Of a DNA stretch of 64,000 bases, positions 34,688 through 42,922 are shown piece by piece. Source of the DNA: Pseudoprimorskyibacter insulae (GTDB lineage: Bacteria > Pseudomonadota > Alphaproteobacteria > Rhodobacterales > Rhodobacteraceae); assembly GCF_900302505.1 (NCBI RefSeq), contig NZ_OMOJ01000001.1:62001-126000 (forward strand), written 5' to 3'. The position numbers and the translations under genes are program-made. The notes under the pieces are model-generated. The model did not search any database. It worked only from the letters and a program-made list of their open reading frames with translations, and was not told where the DNA came from. Every line of letters starts with the position of its first letter. The stretch's first letter is position 1.

Positions 34688-35659
34688 ATGCCAGCCTTAC
34701 TGCCGACCCGTCGCGACCTATTGAAAATGGCAGCAGCCATGCCAGCCCTCACTCTGCCCGCCACGATGAGCCGCGCCGCACTGGGCGGACCGGCCACCAG
34801 CAACCCGGTGTTCTTCAATTTCACACTGGGACAGGCCAAGCTGACGGTGATCTCGGACGGGTTCTTCAAGGCTCCTGTGTCTGGCCTTGGGGTGAACGCC
34901 GATCCCGCAGAGGTCCAGGCCTTTCTAAAACGCCATTTCCTTCCGGCGGATGAGACCTATTCCCACACCAACCACCTCTATATCGAACTCGGCGACGCCC
35001 GGGTTCTGGTGGATATCGGCTCCGGCAACCGTTTCTTCCCAACCGCAGGCCGCTTGCTTGAGAACTTCGAGGCCGCAGGCATCGACCCCTACGCGATCAC
35101 GCATGTTGTCATCACCCACGCCCATCCCGACCACGTCTGGGGCATCCGCGACGATTTCGACGAAGCGATCCTGCCCGATGCCGCCTACTTTATCGGCGGG
35201 AACGAATATGACTATTGGATGCAAGACGGATTGGCCTCAAACGTGCCCGCCGAAATGCAACAATTCGTCGTCGGCGCGCAGAATTCTTTGAATGTGGACG
35301 GCGCAGACTGGGGCTTGGTCGCGCATGAGCAAGAGATCGCGCCGGGCATCCGCGTCATCGACACGCCCGGCCATACCCCCGGCCACATGAGCATCGTTAT
35401 CGAAAGCGATGGCCAACAGCTGATCGCTTTGGGCGACGCCATGAGCCACGCCTATACCAACTTCGCCAAGCCTGACTGGTACAACGGCTTTGATATGGAT
35501 GGTGCGCAAACTGTCGCCACGCGCAAGCGGCTTTTGGATATGGCCGCGACAGATGGGATGGCCGTTCTGGGCTACCACTTCCCATTCCCTGGTGTCGGGC
35601 AAGTCATGCGGGATGGCGATGCCTACCGCTTTGTCCCGGCGCTGTGGGAGTTTCGATAA
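34688..35659 (+). CDS. Tat-exported metallo-beta-lactamase-fold hydrolase
   Basis: 323 aa. N-terminal twin-arginine signal (TRRDLLKMAAAMPALTLPA) with cleavage near residue 32. Metal-binding motif THAHPDHVWG, then DTPGHTPGHMS and LGDAMSH, gives the full MBL-fold ligand set. Substrate unclear; lactonase, quorum-quenching and alkylsulfatase-like relatives share this layout. AGAGGG precedes the ATG. It is divergent from the orphan TRAP binding protein, so a periplasmic product might be what that protein binds; this is speculative. Confidence 0.85.
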   Translation: MPALLPTRRDLLKMAAAMPALTLPATMSRAALGGPATSNPVFFNFTLGQAKLTVISDGFFKAPVSGLGVNADPAEVQAFLKRHFLPADETYSHTNHLYIELGDARVLVDIGSGNRFFPTAGRLLENFEAAGIDPYAITHVVITHAHPDHVWGIRDDFDEAILPDAAYFIGGNEYDYWMQDGLASNVPAEMQQFVVGAQNSLNVDGADWGLVAHEQEIAPGIRVIDTPGHTPGHMSIVIESDGQQLIALGDAMSHAYTNFAKPDWYNGFDMDGAQTVATRKRLLDMAATDGMAVLGYHFPFPGVGQVMRDGDAYRFVPALWEFR

Positions 35660-35706
35660 TCCTGCCAGCGCCTGAGCCTGTGACAAAAGTCGGAGCCTCC
35701 GGCGGG

Positions 35707-35883
35707 GATATTTAGGGTCAGAAAATAGGCATAAGCGCAAAAACGGCCCACGCCGATTCAGGTCGTGGGCCGTATGAAATGCACTGCATTTCCTGACACG
35801 GTCATCGGCGTCCCCGCCTGTTCCGCAAAATCGATCTCACCCAGATATGGTTAAGATACTGTTATTTTCTGACCGAAAATATC
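35707..35883. repeat. Two-armed GATATTT element in a convergent gap (relative of the hairpin repeats)
   Basis: A 21-nt arm at 35707-35727 (GATATTTAGGGTCAGAAAAT plus A) is the inverse of 35863-35883 except for two adjacent positions. Outside each arm is a GC-rich stretch (GGAGCCTCCGGCGG on the left; a perfect CTGGGGGG-ctgg-CCCCCCAG hairpin at 35893-35912 on the right). The arms resemble the CGTATTT module of the elements at 9785-9952 and 45145-45298 and, like them, trail the genes on either side. The 135 nt between the arms hold a possible small RNA. Confidence 0.6.
35739..35850 (-). ncRNA. Candidate small RNA or micro-ORF transcript with its own terminator
   Basis: On the minus strand a perfect 10-bp hairpin (ACGGCCCACG with CGTGGGCCGT, 35743-35773, 11-nt loop) is followed by TTTTT (35743-35739), a good intrinsic terminator not placed directly behind map. 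Upstream is a second palindrome, GAAATGCA-c-TGCATTTC (35776-35792). A 15-codon frame (35805-35758) has GGGGA 5 nt before its ATG and ends in the terminator loop. The 5' end is unknown; TATCTT near 35855 might be a -10. A map 3' UTR product is the alternative. Confidence 0.35.
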
Positions 35884-35919
35884 CCGGGGGGTCTGGGGGG
35901 CTGGCCCCCCAGTTTGGGC

Positions 35920-36747
35920 TTAGCCATAGGTGGGATGGAACATCCCGCCGGGCGACAGGGTGAAAATATCGCACCCGTCTGCAGTCACGCCGATGGAATG
36001 TTCGAACTGCGCCGACAGGGATTTGTCCCGCGTCACTGCAGTCCAGTCATCCGCCAGCACTTTGGTTTCGGGGCGGCCGAGGTTGATCATCGGCTCAATG
36101 GTGAAGAACATGCCTTCTTCCAGAACCGGGCCAGAACCGGCGCGCCCGTAGTGCAGCACGTTCGGCGGCGCGTGGAACACACGGCCCAGCCCGTGGCCGC
36201 AGAAATCACGGACAACAGACATGCGATGCCCTTCGGCGAAGGTCTGGATCGCATGGCCGATGTCGCCAAAGGTGTTGCCGGGCTTGACCGCCTCAATGCC
36301 CTTCATCAGGGAATCGTGGGTCACTTGGATCAAACGCTCGGCCTTGCGGGGCAGTTTGCCCGCCACATACATCCGACTGGTATCGCCGAACCAGCCATCG
36401 ACGACCACGGTGACGTCGATGTTCAGGATATCGCCGTCTTTCAGTGTTTTGGGGCCGGGGATACCATGGCAGACCACATGGTTCACGCTGATGCAGCTGG
36501 CGTGCTGATAGCCTTTGTAGCCAATAGTAGCCGAGGTCGAACCAAGTTCGGTCACGCGCCGTTCGATAAAGGCGTCAATCGCCTCGGTCGATTGGCCGAC
36601 AACGACCTGCGCGGCCACATCGTCCAAAATCTGGGCGGCCACGGCACCGGCCTTGTGCATGCCGGCGAAATCAGCGTCTTCGTAAATACGGATGCCGTCG
36701 CGGTTGACGCGGCCTCGTGTCTCTTCCTTCAAGGGATCAGGCTCCAT
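35920..36747 (-). CDS. map: Type I methionine aminopeptidase
   Basis: 275 aa. The pita-bread fold ligands are visible: ISVNHVVCHGIPG with the first conserved His, DGDILNIDVTVVVDGWFGD with two Asp, HGLGRVFHAPPNVLHYG with metal His and substrate-contact His, FTIEPMIN with Glu, and a second Glu near QFEHSIGVT. It removes N-terminal Met from new proteins. Divergent from mscS across 142 nt. The 3' side is the GATATTT repeat region. Confidence 0.94.
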   Translation of the reverse strand: MEPDPLKEETRGRVNRDGIRIYEDADFAGMHKAGAVAAQILDDVAAQVVVGQSTEAIDAFIERRVTELGSTSATIGYKGYQHASCISVNHVVCHGIPGPKTLKDGDILNIDVTVVVDGWFGDTSRMYVAGKLPRKAERLIQVTHDSLMKGIEAVKPGNTFGDIGHAIQTFAEGHRMSVVRDFCGHGLGRVFHAPPNVLHYGRAGSGPVLEEGMFFTIEPMINLGRPETKVLADDWTAVTRDKSLSAQFEHSIGVTADGCDIFTLSPGGMFHPTYG

Positions 36748-36833
36748 GTAAACTGACGGCTTTGTAGCGGGCTTCGGGCCGATTTGCCAGAGCGCGCCAT
36801 GCCGCGCTTCGGGAACCTTATTCGACAGTGATG

Positions 36834-36872
36834 CGTTGATCGGTTAGCGACCGGGCATCGGTCGGATCAACG
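36834..36872 (+). promoter_or_regulatory. Nested inverted repeat just upstream of mscS
   Basis: CGTTGATC (36834-36841) pairs with GATCAACG (36865-36872) and encloses GACCG-ggcat-CGGTC (36849-36863). It ends 17 nt before the mscS ATG and abuts the GAGGACAGG ribosome-binding region, so it could be an operator or an mRNA hairpin limiting translation. Confidence 0.4.
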
Positions 36873-36889
36873 AAAAACGAGGACAGGAC

Positions 36890-37756
36890 ATGGAAACGCT
36901 CAATACCCTCATGCAAACCCCGCTGTATGACGGCAAAACGCTTGGCGACGTGATGACGTTGCAATTTCTGGCTCAGATGTTGGGCGGCGTTGTCGCGGCG
37001 ATGCTGATCCTGTTGGTGGCTTTTGTCGTCTCGGGCTGGATTCGGCGGCGGATCGTGCGCGTCGGGACAAGTTCGGCGCGGCTTGACGAAACGTTGTTCC
37101 ATTTCCTGGGCAATGTGGCCCGGTATATCATTCTGGGCTTTGCCCTGTTGATCGTGCTGAACACCTTTGGCGTTCAAACGACGTCGCTGATCGCTGCGAT
37201 TGGTGCGGCCGGTTTGGCTATTGGTCTGGCCTTGCAGGGAACGTTGTCGAATGTCGCGGCTGGCGTGATGATCATCATCTTCCGGCCGATCAAGCTGGGC
37301 GATTTCATTGGCGTCGCTGGCGAGATGGGAACCGTCAAAGACATCACGCTGAACACCATAGAGCTGGCCAGCGTCAGCAATTCGCAGGTGATCATTCCCA
37401 ATTCCGAAGTCTGGGGCAATGTGATTACCAACTATTCGGTCTATGACCGGCGTCGAGCGGAATGGACCTTTGGTGTGGGCTATGGCGCGAACCTTGCGGA
37501 TGCGGAACGGATCATTCGCGATACGCTGATGGCCGACCCGCGGTCGATGGCCGACCCTGAACCCTTTGTGCAGGTGACCAACCTTAATGGCAGTTCGGTT
37601 GATTTTCTGGCCCGTGTTTGGGTCAGTTCGGGCGACTATTTCCAGTACAAGGCTGACATGACCCGCAAAGTCAAAGAGGCGCTGGATGCGGGCGGCGTGG
37701 ATATCCCGTTTCCGACACGTACTGTCATCATGGAAAACGCGGCGCCTGCCACCTAA
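36890..37756 (+). CDS. Small-conductance mechanosensitive channel, MscS family
   Basis: 288 aa, close to E. coli MscS (286). Three N-terminal helices (about 25-50, 68-90, 95-125); the pore helix region has the Gly/Ala pattern IAAIGAAGLAIGLALQGTLSNVAAGVMII, followed by the beta domain (FRPIKLGDFIGVAGEMGTVKDI) and C-terminal domain with IPFPTRTV. It releases solutes on hypo-osmotic shock. The TAA stop lies in CTAA, which also gives the TAG stop of convergent sfsA. Confidence 0.93.
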   Translation: METLNTLMQTPLYDGKTLGDVMTLQFLAQMLGGVVAAMLILLVAFVVSGWIRRRIVRVGTSSARLDETLFHFLGNVARYIILGFALLIVLNTFGVQTTSLIAAIGAAGLAIGLALQGTLSNVAAGVMIIIFRPIKLGDFIGVAGEMGTVKDITLNTIELASVSNSQVIIPNSEVWGNVITNYSVYDRRRAEWTFGVGYGANLADAERIIRDTLMADPRSMADPEPFVQVTNLNGSSVDFLARVWVSSGDYFQYKADMTRKVKEALDAGGVDIPFPTRTVIMENAAPAT

Positions 37757-38463
37757 GGCGCGATAAACGGCACCGGCGCATCAAGCGTCACGCCGGTTTC
37801 AGGGTGGATGGCGCATCGTAGCGCCATTGCTTCGACCCCGGCGCGGGCGGCGTCGGTAAAGGCTGCGGCGTAGGCCCGGTCGATATCATCGGCCAGCGTG
37901 ACACGTTCCGCATCCGTTCGCTGCACCAGATACAGCATGACGGCGCGATGTCCGGCGCGGGCCATCCCGGCCAGCTCGGCCAAATGTTTGGCACCGCGCG
38001 CGGTGACGCTATCGGGAAACTCGGCCTGACCCGCGCGGCGCGACAGGGTCACGGATTTGACCTCGACATAGGCGTCGGGCAGGTTTGGGCCGGTCAGCAG
38101 AAAGTCGATGCGGCTGTTTTGGCCATATTTCACCTCGGGGCGGACGGTATCATAGCCGTCAAACCCCGGCACCTGCCCGGCCTGAAACGCGGCCTTCAAC
38201 ATCCGGTTGGGCAGCGATGTATCGACGCCGGTGAAATGCCCGCCGTCATGTTCGACCAGACGCCAGCCGTATTTCAGCTTTTTCTTGGGGTCGTCGTTCG
38301 GTTCCAGCCAGATGCGCATGCCCGGTTCGGCCAGCCCCATCATGGATCCGGGATTGGCGCAATGGGCGGTCACCTCGGTTCCGTCGCCTAGCCGCGCATC
38401 GGCCAGAAAGCGTTTGTAGCGTCGGATCAGGGTTGCAGGCACAAGAGGGGATGGAAAGCGCAT
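37753..38463 (-). CDS. sfsA: Sugar fermentation stimulation protein SfsA (DNA/RNA nuclease-like)
   Basis: 236 aa, typical length. Family stretches: RRYKRFLADARL, VTAHCANPGSMMGL, VDTSLPNRML, RIDFLLTG and YVEVKSVTLSRRAGQAEFPDSVTARGAKHL with the PD-(D/E)XK-like core (D, E-V-K). Once described as a regulator of maltose metabolism in E. coli, the family is now viewed as nuclease-like. Shares a 4-nt tail overlap with mscS. Confidence 0.93.
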   Translation of the reverse strand: MRFPSPLVPATLIRRYKRFLADARLGDGTEVTAHCANPGSMMGLAEPGMRIWLEPNDDPKKKLKYGWRLVEHDGGHFTGVDTSLPNRMLKAAFQAGQVPGFDGYDTVRPEVKYGQNSRIDFLLTGPNLPDAYVEVKSVTLSRRAGQAEFPDSVTARGAKHLAELAGMARAGHRAVMLYLVQRTDAERVTLADDIDRAYAAAFTDAARAGVEAMALRCAIHPETGVTLDAPVPFIAP

Positions 38464-38511
38464 GAACAGCGGCCTATACCTTTCTGGACACGTAGATCAA
38501 GGAGGACGGTC

Positions 38512-39234
38512 ATGGCCAATCCGACGGCTGCAATGCTGGTGATCGGGGATGAGATCCTGTCGGGCCGCACGCGCGATGCCAATATGCATCACTTGGCCGG
38601 TGAGCTGACCCAGGTTGGCATTGATCTGAAAGAGGTGCGGATCGTCAGCGACGACCGCGCGGCGATCATTGGCGCGGTCAAGGCGCTGAGCGCAGGGTAT
38701 GACACGGTCATCACCTCGGGCGGGATTGGGCCGACCCATGACGATATCACCGCCGATTGCATTGCCGCCGCGTTCGATGCGCATATCGACGTGCGGGATG
38801 ACGCGCGGGCCTTGCTTCAGGCGCATTATGACCGGCAAGGGGTGGAATTTAACACCGCCCGCCAGCGGATGGCGCGTATTCCCGATGGGGCCAAATTGAT
38901 CGAAAACCCCGTCTCGATCGCGCCGGGGTTCACCATTGGCAATGTGCATGTGATGGCGGGCGTTCCGTCGGTGTTTCAGGCGATGGTGGCCAGTGTCCTG
39001 CCGACGCTGACAGGCGGGCAACCTCTGTTAAGCCAGACGCTGCGCATTGATCGCGGCGAGGGCGAGATCGCCGGGCCATTGTCCGAACTGGCCGCCGATT
39101 TCCCCGACCTGTCGATTGGCTCGTACCCGTTCCAGCGCAACGGATCATATGGGGCCAACATCGTCATTCGTGGGTCGGATGGCGCACGGGTTGATGCGGC
39201 TATGACCCGTCTTTCGGCGTTGTTTGCCCAATGA
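38512..39234 (+). CDS. CinA N-terminal-like molybdopterin-binding domain protein
   Basis: 240 aa: only the MoaB/Mog-like domain (AAMLVIGDEILSGRTRDANMHHLAGELTQVGI, VITSGGIGPTHDDITADCIAAAF) is present, and the C-terminal PncC nicotinamide-deamidase domain of full CinA is missing. Homologues include the competence/damage-inducible protein family and ADP-ribose pyrophosphatase-type enzymes. A strong AAGGAGG precedes the ATG. The stop overlaps the next gene's ATG by 4 nt. Confidence 0.87.
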   Translation: MANPTAAMLVIGDEILSGRTRDANMHHLAGELTQVGIDLKEVRIVSDDRAAIIGAVKALSAGYDTVITSGGIGPTHDDITADCIAAAFDAHIDVRDDARALLQAHYDRQGVEFNTARQRMARIPDGAKLIENPVSIAPGFTIGNVHVMAGVPSVFQAMVASVLPTLTGGQPLLSQTLRIDRGEGEIAGPLSELAADFPDLSIGSYPFQRNGSYGANIVIRGSDGARVDAAMTRLSALFAQ

Positions 39235-39971
39235 AGCCGGACGTTCGCAAACTCTATCAAGTGGTCGAGGCAACCTGGCCACCTGCGGAACAAGTGATTG
39301 CTGGGCCTTGGGTGCTTCGGGTCGGGGCAGGTGGCGGCAAACGGGTGTCCGCCGCCACGAAACGCGCGCGGTTCGATGCAGGGATCGACATCCCCGCCGC
39401 CGAAGAGGCAATGCGCTTCATGGGGCAGGATCCGCTGTTCATGATCCGCGACGGCGAAACGGACTTGGACGAGGCGCTAGAGGCGCGGGGCTATCGCATT
39501 ATCGATCCGGTGAACCTTTATCTGTGCCCGGTGCATTCATTGACCGATAAGCTATTGCCGCGCGTGCGGGTGTTCACCATTTGGGAACCGCTGGCCTGGA
39601 TGCGCGAAGCATGGGCCAAGGCTGGTATCGGGGCGGCCCGGCAAGAGGTCATGGCCCGCGTCAAAGGGCCGAAGACCGCGCTTTTGGGCCGGATCAACGA
39701 CAAACCGGCCGGTGTTGGCTTCTGCGCCATCGACGATGCCCGCGATGTGGCGATGGTCCACGCGCTTGAGGTCGTTCCCAGTCAGCGCCGCCAAGGTCTG
39801 GCGGCCTGGATGATGCGCGGGGCGGCTTTCTGGGCGGCCGATTGGGGGACCGAATGGCTGGCCGTTCTATGTACCCAACAGAACGACGCGGCAAATGCGC
39901 TTTATCAGGGCTTGGGCATGGAGCTTGTCGGCCAATATCACTACCGTATCCTCGGGGATGAGGAGAGCTGA
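39231..39971 (+). CDS. GNAT-family N-acetyltransferase
   Basis: 246 aa. The C-terminal half (about 135-246) is a GNAT domain: ALEVVPSQRRQGLAAWMMRGAAFWA is the acetyl-CoA loop (R-R-Q-G-L-A) and QQNDAANALYQGLGM is the usual motif B. The N-terminal 130 residues are less conserved. Substrate unknown. It is coupled by ATGA overlap to the CinA-like gene and is followed 1 nt later by the AhpD-like gene. Confidence 0.87.
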   Translation: MKPDVRKLYQVVEATWPPAEQVIAGPWVLRVGAGGGKRVSAATKRARFDAGIDIPAAEEAMRFMGQDPLFMIRDGETDLDEALEARGYRIIDPVNLYLCPVHSLTDKLLPRVRVFTIWEPLAWMREAWAKAGIGAARQEVMARVKGPKTALLGRINDKPAGVGFCAIDDARDVAMVHALEVVPSQRRQGLAAWMMRGAAFWAADWGTEWLAVLCTQQNDAANALYQGLGMELVGQYHYRILGDEES

Positions 39972-39972
39972 T

Positions 39973-40545
39973 ATGACCAATTCCGACAATCCGACCGCAT
40001 TGAACCTGCCAGCGGTTGACCCGCTGCCCGAAGAAACGCAGCGCTATTTCGACATCTGTCAGGAAAAGCTGGGCATGGTGCCGAACGTGCTGCGGGCCTA
40101 TGCGTTCGACATCGAAAAGCTGAACGTCTTCACCGCCATGTACAACGATCTGATGTTGGCCGGCAGCGGGCTGAGTAAGCTAGAGCGTGAGATGATCGCC
40201 GTGGTCGTCAGCTCGATCAACAAATGTTTTTACTGCCTGACGGCCCATGGCGCGGCGGTGCGCGAACTGTCGGGTGATCCGATCTTGGGCGAAATGCTGG
40301 TTATGAACTGGCGCGTCGCCGATCTGAACCAGCGCCAGCGCGCCATGCTGGGCTTTGCCGAAAAGATGACCAAGGCGAGCCACGAAATTCAGGAATACGA
40401 CCGCGAAGCGTTGCGCGATGCCGGGTTTAGCGACCGTGACATCTGGGACATCGCCAATGTCGCTGGGTTCTTCAACATGACAAACCGCGTGGCATCGGCC
40501 ACAGATATGCGCCCGAATGACGGCTATCACGCGCAAGCTCGGTAA
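39973..40545 (+). CDS. Peroxidase-related, AhpD/carboxymuconolactone decarboxylase-like protein
   Basis: 190 aa from the ATG at 39973, with AGGAG upstream; a longer in-frame version would overlap the GNAT gene by 77 nt. The AhpD-type active site is present: SSINKCFYCLTAHGAAV with CxxC and His three residues later. The subfamily is annotated as uncharacterised peroxidase-related enzymes. Its end overlaps the OmpA-like gene start by 29 nt. Confidence 0.87.
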   Translation: MTNSDNPTALNLPAVDPLPEETQRYFDICQEKLGMVPNVLRAYAFDIEKLNVFTAMYNDLMLAGSGLSKLEREMIAVVVSSINKCFYCLTAHGAAVRELSGDPILGEMLVMNWRVADLNQRQRAMLGFAEKMTKASHEIQEYDREALRDAGFSDRDIWDIANVAGFFNMTNRVASATDMRPNDGYHAQAR

Positions 40546-41467
40546 GTCCTTCGGTTGGGTTGGGCCGTGTCTGATGGCGGGGGCGCTGAATGCGGCGCAA
40601 CTGTCACTGCCGCCCTCGGCTGAATTGACCTTCGAAGACCTGACCGATTCTGACCGGTATGATTTGCCTTTGGCCCCTTGGGCAGATGGGCGGTTGCCGG
40701 TTGAGGCGCTGACCGGCCAAGTGCTGCGCCAAGCGTGGCGCGTGCCGGGCGCGGGGTTTTCGCCGTCGCAAACGGCCGCGCAGCTGATGGCGCAGCTAGA
40801 GGCGCAGGGCTATCGCATTCTGTTCGACTGTTCCGACCGGTCCTGCGGGGGCTTTGATTTTCGATTCGACACCGAGGTTCTGTCTGCCCCGGAGATGTAC
40901 GTCGATCTGACGGACTTTCACTTTATCTCGGCCGCCGATGCCGACATGGAAAGCTTCCTCAGCCTGATGGTCAGCAAGGCCGCGCGGGCGGGTTATGTTC
41001 AGGTGATCGACGTCGTGATTGGGGCCTTGCCCATGGCGCAGGTCTCGCCGGAACCTCAGACCGAGTCGCTCACATCCCAGGCCGGGACGGGCGGTTTGGC
41101 GGGGGCATTGCAGCGCAACGGATCGGTTATTCTGCCGGGGCTGGCGTTTGAGGCGGGCGCTTCGGCGCTGGGCGATGGGCAAGTTCCGGCGCTGGCTGAA
41201 CTGGCGGCCTTTCTGGCCGAAGACGCCACCCGCCGCGTTGTTTTGGTTGGGCACACGGATGCGGTCGGGGCGCTGGACGCAAATATCGTGTTGTCGCGCC
41301 GCCGGGCGCAATCCGTGCTGGAGCGTTTGACATCTGTCTATGGCGTGTCTGGCAGCCAGCTTTCGGCGGAGGGGGCAGGATACCTTGCGCCCATCGCGCC
41401 GAATGACACAGCCGAAGGGCAGGACCGCAACCGACGGGTCGAAGCGGTCTTGTTGCCCAGTCGATAA
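40517..41467 (+). CDS. OmpA-family envelope protein
   Basis: 316 aa. Sec-type signal (about residues 1-27, ending ALNAAQ). The middle region is unassigned and contains a Cys pair (LFDCSDRSCGG). The C-terminal OmpA domain (about 200-316) has the peptidoglycan-binding motif VLVGHTDAVGALDANIVLSRRRAQSV and NRRVEAVLLPSR. It would anchor to peptidoglycan in the periplasm. Its stop codon directly abuts the stop of the convergent barrel gene (41467/41468). Confidence 0.85.
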   Translation: MTAITRKLGKSFGWVGPCLMAGALNAAQLSLPPSAELTFEDLTDSDRYDLPLAPWADGRLPVEALTGQVLRQAWRVPGAGFSPSQTAAQLMAQLEAQGYRILFDCSDRSCGGFDFRFDTEVLSAPEMYVDLTDFHFISAADADMESFLSLMVSKAARAGYVQVIDVVIGALPMAQVSPEPQTESLTSQAGTGGLAGALQRNGSVILPGLAFEAGASALGDGQVPALAELAAFLAEDATRRVVLVGHTDAVGALDANIVLSRRRAQSVLERLTSVYGVSGSQLSAEGAGYLAPIAPNDTAEGQDRNRRVEAVLLPSR

Positions 41468-42124
41468 TCAGAACTTAATGGCCAAGCCGAAGTTCAGCGC
41501 ATTGGTGATAATGCGGGTTTTCATGCTGCCACCGCCGGTCAGTTCGGCTTCGTTCTGCGAAATCGAGAACTGGTATTCGCCAAACAGCGCATAGCGGTCG
41601 TTCAGATCGTATTTCGCACCGGCAATCAGTTTGGCCGCCGGGCCAGTGTATTGATAGCCCAGTGTCTTGAAGCCGGTGGTCGTGGTGACGTCCACATGCG
41701 GAACGGCAACACCAAGGCCCGCACCCACATAGGGCGTCATGGTTTTCCATTGATCGGGCCAACGGTACATCATGTTCGCGGTAAGCAGGTTGTGCCCGTC
41801 GGTGAATTCCATCCGGTTGAACCCGATGGCCGAGCGTTCAGCGGCGGGGGCATAAACCTTGGCATGGGTGAATTCGACGCCGAAACCGATCCGTTCAGTG
41901 CGCCACCATGTGCCGCGAATCCCGTAATAGGGCGGCATTTCGAACGACTTTCCCTCCCAGCCGATCAGCGCGTTATATTGCGCCCCGGTGCCGGGGTAGG
42001 TGCCCTTGACCCGCGAATGCGGCGAGGTTTGCCAGCCGGTGTAAACGCTCAGCTCCATCTCGGCCAAGGCAGGGCTTGCCGCGCCAAGGGCCAGAATCGA
42101 TGCCGAAAGAATCAGGTGTTTCAT
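41468..42124 (-). CDS. Outer-membrane beta-barrel protein, lipid A oxidase (LpxQ)-like
   Basis: 218 aa from the ATG at 42124 (MKHLILSASILALGAASPALA signal peptide); the longer in-frame start at 42172 puts 16 extra residues before the signal. The mature part alternates aromatic and polar residues as in small outer-membrane barrels and ends in phenylalanine (LNFGLAIKF), the usual barrel C-terminus. Resemblance to rhizobial LpxQ, which converts lipid A glucosamine to aminogluconate, is by pattern (FGVEFTHAKVY, FTDGHNLLTAN); activity is uncertain. Divergent from petA. Confidence 0.7.
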   Translation of the reverse strand: MKHLILSASILALGAASPALAEMELSVYTGWQTSPHSRVKGTYPGTGAQYNALIGWEGKSFEMPPYYGIRGTWWRTERIGFGVEFTHAKVYAPAAERSAIGFNRMEFTDGHNLLTANMMYRWPDQWKTMTPYVGAGLGVAVPHVDVTTTTGFKTLGYQYTGPAAKLIAGAKYDLNDRYALFGEYQFSISQNEAELTGGGSMKTRIITNALNFGLAIKF

Positions 42125-42193
42125 TGCCGCACTCCAAAAGCCGGGACAGAATAACTTGGGCCACATAAACACTGCTGTAGCAGGTCTTCAACC

Positions 42194-42324
42194 GCGACAC
42201 ATCGGCGCTAAAGACGTTTGCTGGCTTAATGTATGCTGGACGGCTTAGTTGCGCATCGCTAATAAGCGCGTCGGAAACGCTGCGGTCTGGCCGCGGCCAA
42301 ACCCGTATTGCGGCCACTCGTCGG
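42194..42324 (+). promoter_or_regulatory. Candidate RegA/PrrA sites upstream of petABC
   Basis: GCGAC-acatc-GGCGC (42194-42208) fits the GCGNC-N5-GNCGC pattern of the redox response regulator RegA/PrrA. A second, weaker site is GCGGC-cactc-GTCGG (42310-42324), 22 nt before the petA start. Cytochrome bc1 genes are RegA/PrrA targets in Rhodobacter, so control is plausible but inferred. The pattern is degenerate in GC-rich DNA. Confidence 0.35.
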
Positions 42325-42346
42325 CCTAAGGAATGGAGTTAACCTC

Positions 42347-42910
42347 GTGTCACACGCAGAAGATCACGGAGGCACCCGTAGGGATTTCCTCTACTACGCC
42401 ACGGCCGGTGCCGGTGCGGTCACCGCTGGTGCCGCTGTATGGCCTCTTGTCAACCAGATGAACCCCTCGGCAGACGTGCGTGCGCTGGCCTCGATCCGCG
42501 TTGACGTGTCGGGTGTCGCCGAAGGCACTCAGCTGACGGTGAAATGGCTGGGTAAGCCGGTGTTCATCCGCCGCCGTACCGCCGAAGAAATCACCGAAGC
42601 CCGCGAAGTTTCGATGGCTGATCTGGTCGACGCGAACGCTCGTAACGCCAACATCGACGCCGGTGCCGACGCATCGGACGAAAACCGCGCGCTGGACGAA
42701 ACCGGCGAATGGCTGGTGATGATGGGCGTGTGTACGCACCTTGGCTGCGTGCCGCTGGGCGATGGCGCAGGCGATTACCACGGTTGGTTCTGCCCCTGCC
42801 ACGGGTCGCATTACGATACGTCTGGCCGCATCCGCAAAGGTCCGGCCCCCGAGAACCTGCCGGTTCCGCCGGCAGTGTTTGTCGACGAAACCACCATCCA
42901 GCTGGGATAA
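42347..42910 (+). CDS. petA: Cytochrome bc1 Rieske iron-sulfur subunit
   Basis: 187 aa from a GTG at 42347; the resulting start (V)[18 protein letters not shown] aligns with the Rhodobacter protein, whereas the ATG at 42308 adds 13 unrelated residues. Tat-type N-terminus TRRDFLYY with an uncleaved membrane anchor (about 15-38). The [2Fe-2S] ligands are in GVCTHLGC and CPCHGSHYD. It carries electrons from quinol to cytochrome c1. First gene of petABC. Confidence 0.96.
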   Translation: MSHAEDHGGTRRDFLYYATAGAGAVTAGAAVWPLVNQMNPSADVRALASIRVDVSGVAEGTQLTVKWLGKPVFIRRRTAEEITEAREVSMADLVDANARNANIDAGADASDENRALDETGEWLVMMGVCTHLGCVPLGDGAGDYHGWFCPCHGSHYDTSGRIRKGPAPENLPVPPAVFVDETTIQLG

Positions 42911-42922
42911 GGAAACGCGCTC

